Shown here: positions 1-5,718 of the stretch, piece after piece | Layout of the letters: every line of letters starts with the position of its first letter | Position numbering within the stretch: the first letter of the stretch is position 1 | Source: an uncultured Flavobacterium sp. | Lineage (GTDB): Bacteria; Bacteroidota; Bacteroidia; Flavobacteriales; Flavobacteriaceae | Reading direction: 5' to 3' | Length of the DNA stretch: 7,225 bases | Assembly: GCF_937876455.1 (NCBI RefSeq) | Contig: NZ_CALFIG010000068.1 | Location: 1 to 7,225, forward strand | The notes under the pieces: generated by a model | Told to the model about the DNA's origin: nothing | The model's database searches: none | The model's input: only the letters and a program-made list of their open reading frames with translations | Made by a program: the position numbers and the translations under genes

Positions 1-43
1 AAATTTTTCATCGGTTTCATTAAATATACCTTGTCTTTGAGCT

Positions 44-397
44 ATGTCAGGTTCCTCACATCTTTGCCATCTCTCTGGAGAAGAAGTAAGAAACATTCCT
101 TTTTATGCCGGTAGTTGTGCCGCTTGGGGAATGTCTAAAGAAGATGCGGTAAAACTCATTACTTCAAACACCGCTAAAATACTTGGTATAGCTGACTCAT
201 ATGGGACATTGGAAACCGGAAAAAGCGCTACCCTATTTATATCTGCTGGAGATGCATTGGATATGAAAACCAATTTAATTACACACGCCTTTATAGATGG
301 TAGACAAATTAGCTTGGAAAGTCATCAAACGGAATTGTATAAAAGATATAAAGAAAAGTATGAAGGGCAGAACATGAAAAATGAAGTTAAACAATAA
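44..397 (+). CDS. C-terminal part of an amidohydrolase-family protein, 5' end missing or broken
   Basis: This is the last ~115 residues of a protein that in its family is usually over 400 residues. Family-like sequence starts at about residue 11 (base ~74) with EEVRNIPFYAG, then SNTAKILGI (41-49), GTLETGKSATLFIS (54-67), GDALDM (69-74) and HAFIDGR (81-87). These are hallmarks of the C-terminal part of metal-dependent amidohydrolases of the imidazolonepropionase-like group common in Flavobacteriaceae, where the chain returns to the small beta-sandwich domain. The catalytic barrel is not in the window, so activity and substrate cannot be judged. The ATG at 44 is only the first Met of the open stretch, not a credible start: no promoter is visible and the protein would lack its catalytic core. 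A TGA at 38-40 closes this frame just upstream, so the gene is either frameshifted or rearranged, or the edge sequence is faulty. The identity of the fragment is fairly secure; whether the gene is intact is not. Confidence 0.75.
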   Translation: MSGSSHLCHLSGEEVRNIPFYAGSCAAWGMSKEDAVKLITSNTAKILGIADSYGTLETGKSATLFISAGDALDMKTNLITHAFIDGRQISLESHQTELYKRYKEKYEGQNMKNEVKQ

Positions 398-401
398 ATT
401 T

Positions 402-438
402 AAAGTCGCAAAGCCATAAGTTTTGCGACTTTGTTTTT
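402..438 (+). terminator. Rho-independent terminator after the amidohydrolase
   Basis: A perfect 11-bp inverted repeat (AAAGTCGCAAA at 402-412, TTTGCGACTTT at 422-432) with a 9-base loop is followed by G and five T. It begins 4 bases after the stop codon of the upstream gene and so ends that transcript. Its 3' arm supplies the TTTG of the next gene's predicted promoter. Confidence 0.85.
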
Positions 439-460
439 ATCCTTAAAAAAGATAACTTTG
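430..460 (+). promoter_or_regulatory. Bacteroidota-type promoter for the RNA methyltransferase
   Basis: TTTG at 430-433 (-33 element), a 19-base spacer, and TAACTTTG at 453-460, a full match to the -7 consensus TAnnTTTG. Transcription would start near 466-468, leaving a leader of ~27 bases before the ATG at 494. The consensus is established for the primary sigma factor of Bacteroides and Flavobacterium; the start point is inferred. Confidence 0.7.
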
Positions 461-493
461 TATCTTAGATTTTTAGCAACTTAGTCACTCATA

Positions 494-1282
494 ATGAAAC
501 AAATCACTTCCGTTCAAAACCCTTTCATCAAACAATTAATTCAATTGCAAGACAAAGCCAAAGTAAGAAAACAATTGGGCTTATTTGTAATTGAAGGGCA
601 GCGTGAAATTGAATTAGCCATAAAAGGCGGTTACGAAGTAGAAACAGTACTTTTTTGTCCAGAATTATCAGGAAAAGCTGAAAAGCTAAAAATTCAAATA
701 GCTGAACATCTGAAAATTGAAATTTCTAAAGAAGTGTATCAAAAAATTGCCTATCGCGATACAACCGAAGGAATTATCGCCATTGCTAAATCAAAACCCT
801 TACATTTATCAGATTTAAAAGTAGGCAAAAACCCATTGATTTTAGTCGCAGAAGGATTAGAAAAACCAGGAAATTTAGGCGCTTTATTACGAACAGCCGA
901 TGCAGCTAATATTGATGCCGTTATTATTGCCAATCCAAAATCGGATATGTATAATCCAAATATTGTACGCTCAAGTGTAGGGTGTCTGTTTACACGTCAA
1001 ATTGCCGTGGCGACTTCAGAAGAAGCAATTGCTTATTTAAAAGAAAACAACATAAATATTTATTGTGCGACTTTGCAAGATTCAGCCACGTATCACACAC
1101 AAAATTATAACGAACCTAGTGCTTTAGTCGTTGGAACAGAAGCCACAGGAATTACCGAAATTTGGCGACAAAACGCCACTAAAAATATCAACATTCCCAT
1201 GCAAGGCGTTATTGACTCGATGAACGTTTCGGTAGCGGCTGCCATTTTAGTATTCGAAGCTAAAAGACAGCGTGGATTTTAA
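494..1282 (+). CDS. TrmH/SpoU-family RNA 2'-O-ribose methyltransferase
   Basis: This 262-residue protein probably transfers a methyl group from S-adenosylmethionine to a ribose 2'-OH in rRNA or tRNA. Residues 1-100 form the N-terminal substrate-binding domain (SVQNPFIKQL at the start, LFVIEGQRE at 30-38). Residues ~113-262 are the SPOUT methylase domain with all three signature motifs: motif 1 EKPGNLGALLRTADAA (123-138, with N127 and the conserved R133), motif 2 VVGTEATGI (212-220) and motif 3 IPMQGVIDSMNVSVAAA (234-250), ending in FEAKRQR. Motifs 2 and 3 form the trefoil knot that binds S-adenosylmethionine; such enzymes act as cytoplasmic dimers. Length is normal for the family and no key residue is missing. 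The ATG at 494 fits both the N-terminal domain and the promoter just upstream. The family call is firm. The target nucleotide cannot be read from sequence: RlmB-like (23S rRNA) and other TrmH-group specificities remain possible, so no symbol is given. Confidence 0.93.
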   Translation: MKQITSVQNPFIKQLIQLQDKAKVRKQLGLFVIEGQREIELAIKGGYEVETVLFCPELSGKAEKLKIQIAEHLKIEISKEVYQKIAYRDTTEGIIAIAKSKPLHLSDLKVGKNPLILVAEGLEKPGNLGALLRTADAANIDAVIIANPKSDMYNPNIVRSSVGCLFTRQIAVATSEEAIAYLKENNINIYCATLQDSATYHTQNYNEPSALVVGTEATGITEIWRQNATKNINIPMQGVIDSMNVSVAAAILVFEAKRQRGF

Positions 1283-1299
1283 AAACAAAAAAACTGAAA

Positions 1300-1320
1300 C
1301 TTGAAACTTGAAACTTGAAA
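1300..1320 (+). repeat. Three tandem copies of CTTGAAA
   Basis: Perfect heptamers lie at 1300-1306, 1307-1313 and 1314-1320, preceded by an imperfect unit (CTGAAA, 1294-1299) and followed by another C. The array fills much of the 52-base gap between the methyltransferase and the serine hydrolase. It contains no hairpin and no TAnnTTTG element, and its function is unknown. It creates an in-frame TTG at 1308 that could be mistaken for the start of the next gene. Confidence 0.9.
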
Positions 1321-1334
1321 CAAAAAATAAACAA

Positions 1335-2864
1335 ATGAAAAAAACACTTTTAATAGCCTTATTGACTTCATTTACAGCGTTTTCGCAAATTACAGAAAAA
1401 CAAATTGATGAAGTAGCCGAAAACACATTAAAAGCATTTAATGTCCCTGGTGTTGCTGTTGCTGTTGTAAAAGACGGAAAGATAATTCACAGCAAAGGTT
1501 ATGGGGTAAAATCTATTCTAAAAAAAGATAAAGTAGATGGAAACACGCTTTTTGGAGTAGCTTCAAATAGTAAAGCATTTACAACTGCTGCCATAGCTAT
1601 GCTAGTTGACGAAGGTAAAATGAATTGGGATGATAAAGTAACTAAATACTTGCCTAATTTTAAAATGTATACCGACTATGTTACAAATGAATTTACTGTA
1701 CGCGACTTGGTTACACACAGGAGTGGTCTTGGATTAGGTGCAGGCGATTTAATGATTTGGCCTGATGGGGGAAATTTTAAACCTAAAGACATTATTGAAA
1801 ATTTACAATACCTAAAACCCGTTTCATCGTTCAGAACTAAATATGATTATGATAATTTGTTATATATTGTAGCAGGTGAAGTTATAGAAAAAGTAAGCGG
1901 TTTGTCATGGTGTGATTTTATAGAAACTAAAATCATGAAACCTTTAGAAATGACTACTAGTGCTGGTTCTTTTGTTCGTTTAAAAGATACCACAAATATT
2001 GTTGATCCTCATGTGCCCACAGACGGAAAACTAAAAGTTATTTCACGTTATAAAAATCAATCATTTGATGCTGCTGCCGGAATTTATTCTTCTGTAAACG
2101 ACATGAGTAAATGGATGATTATGCAATTGCAACAAGGAAAATATGGCTCTGAAAAACAATTCAGACTGTTTTCAGAAGCACAGCATAACGAAATGTGGCA
2201 ACTCCAAACTATAATTCCTGCAAAAACCAGAGAACCCTATTTTACACATTTTTCAGGTTATGGATTAGGTTGGTTTTTAAGTGATGTGAAAGGGTATAAA
2301 CAAGTTACACATACTGGTGGATTAGAAGGAATTGTAACGCAAGTAACACTCCTTCCCGAATTAAACTTAGGCATTGTAGTACTTACCAATCAGCAATCGG
2401 GTGCCGCTTTTAATGCCATTACTAATACTATTAAAGATGCTTTTTTAAAAATAGAGTACAAAGATTATGTAACAATGTATAGCCAAAGAGAAAAAGACAA
2501 CGTTGCAAAAGCAGATAAAATAACGACAGAAGTTTGGGCAAAAATTGAAGAAAACCAAAAAAATAAAGTAAAAATTGAAGCTAAAAACTACATAGGTACT
2601 TATAAAGACAATTGGTTTGGAAACATTATAATTTCTGAGAAAAAAGGAAAAATGTATTTTAATTCAGAACGTTCGCCACAATTGGCTGGAGAAATTTTCT
2701 TTTACAAAGACAATACATTTGCTGTAAAATGGTACAACAGAAGCTTTAATGCTGATGCCTTAATCACTTTTACTTCTAACAATACCAATATTAAAATGGC
2801 GGCTATTTCTGAATTAACAGATTTTAGCTACGACTTTCAAGATTTAGAATTTACAAAACAGTAA
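1335..2864 (+). CDS. Secreted serine hydrolase (beta-lactamase/class C-like fold) with DUF3471-like C-terminal domain
   Basis: The 509-residue protein has a signal peptide: MKK, a hydrophobic run to about residue 16, and a probable cleavage near Ser17/Gln18, with no lipobox Cys. The mature enzyme should be periplasmic or secreted. Residues ~25-375 are a beta-lactamase/D-alanyl-D-alanine-peptidase-like domain. Its nucleophile motif SxxK is SNSK (Ser77, Lys80), followed by HRSGL (128-132), the YxN motif YDN (172-174), and HTGG (326-329) at the K/H-[ST]-G position. HTGG rather than KTG, plus the extra domain, points to a peptidase or esterase more than a true beta-lactamase; the substrate is unknown. 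Residues ~410-509, with YIGTYKDNWFGN and ending DFSYDFQDLEF, match DUF3471 (Pfam Beta-lactamase plus DUF3471 is a common pairing). The ATG at 1335 is chosen because it gives the signal peptide its normal N-terminus; a TTG 27 bases upstream lies inside the heptamer repeat and would add nine polar residues. I see no promoter in the gap, so it may be read through from the methyltransferase. Confidence 0.92.
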   Translation: MKKTLLIALLTSFTAFSQITEKQIDEVAENTLKAFNVPGVAVAVVKDGKIIHSKGYGVKSILKKDKVDGNTLFGVASNSKAFTTAAIAMLVDEGKMNWDDKVTKYLPNFKMYTDYVTNEFTVRDLVTHRSGLGLGAGDLMIWPDGGNFKPKDIIENLQYLKPVSSFRTKYDYDNLLYIVAGEVIEKVSGLSWCDFIETKIMKPLEMTTSAGSFVRLKDTTNIVDPHVPTDGKLKVISRYKNQSFDAAAGIYSSVNDMSKWMIMQLQQGKYGSEKQFRLFSEAQHNEMWQLQTIIPAKTREPYFTHFSGYGLGWFLSDVKGYKQVTHTGGLEGIVTQVTLLPELNLGIVVLTNQQSGAAFNAITNTIKDAFLKIEYKDYVTMYSQREKDNVAKADKITTEVWAKIEENQKNKVKIEAKNYIGTYKDNWFGNIIISEKKGKMYFNSERSPQLAGEIFFYKDNTFAVKWYNRSFNADALITFTSNNTNIKMAAISELTDFSYDFQDLEFTKQ

Positions 2865-2879
2865 CCACAAAAATCTTTT

Positions 2880-2910
2880 TTTGATATCTAAATTTTATAC
2901 ACTATTTTTA
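2880..2910 (+). promoter_or_regulatory. Bacteroidota-type promoter for rel
   Basis: TTTG at 2880-2883, a 19-base spacer, and TATTTTTA at 2903-2910, one mismatch from TAnnTTTG. Predicted transcription starts near 2916-2918, giving a leader of only ~13 bases before ATG 2930. This places the alternative GTG at 2912 at or upstream of the transcript start and supports the ATG. Confidence 0.55.
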
Positions 2911-2929
2911 TGTGCTACAAAATTTGACT

Positions 2930-5152
2930 ATGACTGAAATTGATATAGAAGCAGAAAACAAAGCTATTGCTCAAGAATACAAAGAGTTATTGCGTATTAG
3001 TTATCAAACCTTAACGAGTGAAGATAAAAAACTAATTCGTAAAGCGTTTGATGTAGCTGTTGATGCACACAAAGAACAGCGGAGAAAATCGGGCGAAGCC
3101 TATATTTTTCATCCTATTGCTGTAGCAAAAATTGTAGCTTCGCAAATTGGCTTAGGAGCTACTGCTATTGCGGCTGCACTAATGCATGATGTCGTAGAAG
3201 ATACCGAAATTACAATTTTAGATATTGAAAAAATGTTTAATCCTAAAATTGCACAAATTGTTGAAGGATTAACCAAAATACCAAGAATAAAAAAAGACCA
3301 AGAAATTTCGCTACAAGCAGAAAATTTCAGGAAAATGCTCTTAACGCTTCATGACGATGTACGTGTTATTCTAATAAAAATTGCCGATAGATTGCACAAT
3401 ATGCAAACGATGGAAGGCATGGCCGATTACAAGCAAGCTAAAATTGCTTCGGAAACATTATACATTTATGCTCCCCTAGCCCATCGTTTAGGCTTATACA
3501 ATATCAAAACACAACTAGAAGATTTAAGTTTAAAATACACCGAACCCGAAGTATATACTACTATTGTTAGTAAAATTAAAGAAACCAAAGAAGAACAAGA
3601 TGCTTATATACAATCTATTTCAGAAGTATTGAGTAATTCTTTAAAGGAAGAAGGCATTGAATTTATGATCAAAGGGCGCCCAAAATCTATATATTCTATT
3701 AGAAGAAAAATGAAGGTTCAAGGGGTTACTTTTGATGAAGTATATGACAAATTTGCCCTTCGTATCATTTATAAATCTAACGAACACGATGAAAAGTTCT
3801 TAGCTTGGAAAATTTATTCTGTTATAACAGACCATTATCGTCCAAGTCCAAGTCGCCTGAGAGATTGGATTTCTTCTCCAAAATCCTCTGGCTACGAAGC
3901 GCTTCACGTGACAGTGATGGGTCCAAAAGGGCGTTGGGTAGAAATTCAAGTGCGTAGCGAGCGTATGGATGAAGTAGCAGAAAAAGGCTATGCAGCTCAT
4001 TATAAATATAAAAATGGGGAATCATCTGAAGAACATGGCTTAGAACTTTGGCTAAACCAACTAAAAGAAGCTCTAGAAAATGCCAATACAAATGCAGTAG
4101 ATTTTGTTGAAGATTTCAAACTCAACTTATATGCAAAAGAAATCTATGTGTTTACACCAAAAGGAGAAATTAAATCTTTACCAAAAGGAGCAACTTCACT
4201 AGATTTTGCATTTAGCATACACTCTGAAATTGGTGTAAAAACAAGAGGTACGAAAGTAAACGGAAAACTCGTACCGCTAAATCATGTATTAAATAGTGGA
4301 GATCAAGTAGAAATAATTACCTCTCCAAATCAAAAACCAAATGCACAATGGCTCGATTATGTAACTACTTCACGTGCCAAAAATAAAATTAAGAATGTAT
4401 TAAACGAAAACATTAAGAAAATTGGTGAAGACGGAAAAGAGGTATTGGTTAGAAAATTGAAACACTTAAAAATCAATTTTAACGAACAAACACTAAACGA
4501 ATTGGTAAATTATTTTAAACTACAAACGAGTTTAGATTTATTTTATCGAGTGGGAATAGGTGCCATAAACAATCAACAACTTCGCGATTTTGCCGCTTTA
4601 AAGAGCAATACATTAGTTAACTTTTTCAAAAAAACTATTACCCGTAAATCATCCACTGATGAAGATAAAATTCAAAAAAATGAAATCAGTAAAAAGTATG
4701 ATTTATTAGTTTTTGGTGCAGAACAGGACAAACTAGACTACAAACTTTCGCCTTGCTGTAATCCTATTCCTGGTGATACCGTTTTTGGTTTTGTCACCAT
4801 AAATGAAGGTATTAAAGTACATAAATCAGATTGTCCAAATGCCATTAGTATGCAATCAAATTTTGCGTACCGTATTATAGCTGCAAAATGGATAGATTCC
4901 AGCCAAGAAGATTTTAAAGCTACCTTGAAAATTACAGGTATGGATATTTTAGGTTTAACCAATGAACTTACAAAAGTCATTTCAAATCAAATGCATGTCA
5001 ACATTCAAAGCATCAGCCTAAGTTCAGAAGCGGGTATATTTTATGGTCAAGTTACTGTTGTCGTACAAAACAATACCATTTTGAAAAAATTAATTGAAAA
5101 CATAAAAAAAGTAGATGGTATTGACAAAGTAACTCGAGTATACCAAGCCTAA
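2930..5152 (+). CDS. rel: Bifunctional (p)ppGpp synthetase/hydrolase, RelA/SpoT family
   Basis: This 740-residue cytoplasmic enzyme makes (p)ppGpp from ATP and GDP/GTP and also hydrolyses it, setting the stringent response. The HD hydrolase domain (~40-190) keeps RKSGEAYIFHP (H61), HDVVED (H86, D87, E90, D91) and the distal Asp in IADRLHN (D153), so the manganese site looks complete. The synthetase domain (~235-365) has GRPKSIYSI, YDKFALRII, SSGYEALHVTV and VEIQVRS. The motif separating bifunctional from monofunctional enzymes (RxKD versus ExDD) reads RLRD at 309-312, basic like bifunctional Rel. Next come TGS (~402-463, KEIYVFTPKGEI), a helical region, a zinc-finger-type domain with C609, C610, H631 and C635, and a C-terminal ACT domain (~658-740). 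Length is normal. Start: ATG 2930 rather than GTG 2912, because it gives a typical N-terminus (MTEIDIEAENK) and lies after the predicted transcription start. Tandem stops TAA TAG end the gene. With both domains intact it could serve as the sole long Rel, but the window cannot show whether paralogues exist. Confidence 0.96.
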   Translation: MTEIDIEAENKAIAQEYKELLRISYQTLTSEDKKLIRKAFDVAVDAHKEQRRKSGEAYIFHPIAVAKIVASQIGLGATAIAAALMHDVVEDTEITILDIEKMFNPKIAQIVEGLTKIPRIKKDQEISLQAENFRKMLLTLHDDVRVILIKIADRLHNMQTMEGMADYKQAKIASETLYIYAPLAHRLGLYNIKTQLEDLSLKYTEPEVYTTIVSKIKETKEEQDAYIQSISEVLSNSLKEEGIEFMIKGRPKSIYSIRRKMKVQGVTFDEVYDKFALRIIYKSNEHDEKFLAWKIYSVITDHYRPSPSRLRDWISSPKSSGYEALHVTVMGPKGRWVEIQVRSERMDEVAEKGYAAHYKYKNGESSEEHGLELWLNQLKEALENANTNAVDFVEDFKLNLYAKEIYVFTPKGEIKSLPKGATSLDFAFSIHSEIGVKTRGTKVNGKLVPLNHVLNSGDQVEIITSPNQKPNAQWLDYVTTSRAKNKIKNVLNENIKKIGEDGKEVLVRKLKHLKINFNEQTLNELVNYFKLQTSLDLFYRVGIGAINNQQLRDFAALKSNTLVNFFKKTITRKSSTDEDKIQKNEISKKYDLLVFGAEQDKLDYKLSPCCNPIPGDTVFGFVTINEGIKVHKSDCPNAISMQSNFAYRIIAAKWIDSSQEDFKATLKITGMDILGLTNELTKVISNQMHVNIQSISLSSEAGIFYGQVTVVVQNNTILKKLIENIKKVDGIDKVTRVYQA

Positions 5153-5193
5153 TAGTTTGTTAGAATATTGTTGAAAAAAACTAATAACTTCAT

Positions 5194-5224
5194 TCTGTAA
5201 ACTTCTAATATTACGTTACCTTTG
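5194..5224 (+). promoter_or_regulatory. Bacteroidota-type promoter for the fur-like gene and purA
   Basis: TACCTTTG at 5217-5224 matches the -7 consensus TAnnTTTG fully. Exactly 19 bases upstream is TCTG (5194-5197), one mismatch from the -33 TTTG. Predicted start is near 5230-5232, about 15 bases before the ATG at 5246. The spacer contains the 8-bp palindrome TAATATTA (5206-5213). Confidence 0.7.
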
Positions 5225-5236
5225 TAATTATTACAT
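5222..5236. promoter_or_regulatory. Candidate Fur/PerR-type operator
   Basis: The perfect odd palindrome TGTAAT-T-ATTACA (5223-5235) overlaps the end of the -7 element and the predicted transcription start. Over 5222-5236 it matches the 7-1-7 PerR box of Bacillus (TTATAATnATTATAA) at 11 of 14 arm positions, with the TAATnATTA core exact. Sitting directly before a Fur-family gene, it is a plausible site of autorepression. This is inferred from pattern and position; AT-rich DNA makes chance matches easier. Confidence 0.45.
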
Positions 5237-5245
5237 TTATTCCAA

Positions 5246-5686
5246 ATGGAAAACAATCAAAATCAAGAAATTGTAAAAAATGTTTTTACAAAGTACTTAG
5301 AAGAAAAAGGCCATAGAAAAACCCCTGAACGCTATGCCATTCTTCAGGAAATATATGAAAATCAAGAACATTTTGATATTGAATCATTATATATCAAAAT
5401 GAAAAATAAAAACTACCGTGTAAGTAGGGCTACGCTTTACAATACCATTGAATTACTTTTAGATTGTAAACTTGTTAGAAGGCATCAGTTTGGGCAAAAT
5501 CAAGCCCATTATGAGAAATCTTATTTTGACAAACAACACGACCATATTATCTTAACGGATACAGGGGAAGTAATTGAATTTTGCGATCCTCGCATTCAAC
5601 AGATTAAACAGACCATGGAAGAATTATTTGGCATTTCCATAGATAATCATTCGCTTTATTTCTATGGTACAAAAAACAAAAACTAG
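5246..5686 (+). CDS. Fur-family transcriptional repressor lacking structural-zinc cysteines
   Basis: This 146-residue protein has the Fur-family architecture: an N-terminal winged helix with GHRKTPERYAIL (22-33), HFDIESLY (42-49) and recognition helix VSRATLYNTIELL (59-71), then a C-terminal dimerisation and metal domain with HDHIIL (98-103), EVIEF (108-112) and NHSLYFYG (134-141). Likely regulatory metal ligands are H42, E90, H98, H100 and E111. Glutamates at the E90 and E111 positions resemble Fur, whereas Bacillus PerR has aspartates there. The CxxC usually following HDH is replaced by T-D-T (104-106), and the C-terminal Cys pair is absent because the protein ends GTKNKN. Only C74 and C113 remain, so the structural Cys4 zinc site is missing as a whole, as in some other Fur proteins. 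The gene has its own promoter with a Fur-box-like palindrome, and purA follows 32 bases later. Iron, manganese, zinc or peroxide sensing cannot be settled from sequence. Confidence 0.92.
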   Translation: MENNQNQEIVKNVFTKYLEEKGHRKTPERYAILQEIYENQEHFDIESLYIKMKNKNYRVSRATLYNTIELLLDCKLVRRHQFGQNQAHYEKSYFDKQHDHIILTDTGEVIEFCDPRIQQIKQTMEELFGISIDNHSLYFYGTKNKN

Positions 5687-5718
5687 CAAATAAATCATAA
5701 ACAACAAACAACAACAGC

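Noticed and set aside
751..933. Minus-strand open frame inside the RNA methyltransferase gene
   Set aside because: It is antisense to the SPOUT motif 1 region and its sequence follows from that conserved coding. No independent support.
1293..1320. Heptamer array as a CRISPR or attachment site
   Set aside because: The units are contiguous 7-mers without spacers, and no integrase, cas gene or tRNA is nearby.
1335..2864. Serine hydrolase as an antibiotic-resistance beta-lactamase
   Set aside because: The fold and SxxK/YxN motifs fit a broad hydrolase family. HTGG in place of KTG and the extra C-terminal domain argue against calling a resistance gene from sequence alone.
2867..2884. A/T-rich inverted repeat (AAAAATC followed by a T run) as a terminator of the serine hydrolase gene
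   Set aside because: The stem would be nearly all A-T pairs with a 2-base loop, too weak and too tight. The T run is better explained as part of the -33 region of the rel promoter.
3800..4091. Overlapping minus-strand open frames inside rel
   Set aside because: They lie antisense to highly conserved synthetase motifs, have no recognisable domain and no promoter, and overlap each other in different frames. Antisense openings are expected here by chance.
4738..4980. Minus-strand open frame inside rel near the zinc-finger region
   Set aside because: It is a shadow of the conserved CC...HKSDC coding region, with no domain or promoter.
5153..5183. TAGTTT / AAACTA inverted repeat after rel as a terminator
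   Set aside because: Only 6 bp, almost all A-T, with a loop of about 19 bases and no T tract after it. No convincing terminator is visible between rel and the fur-like gene, so some read-through is possible.
5701..5718. CAA-rich purA leader as a regulatory repeat
   Set aside because: It is short and irregular and is adequately explained as an unstructured A-rich leader of the kind common before flavobacterial start codons.
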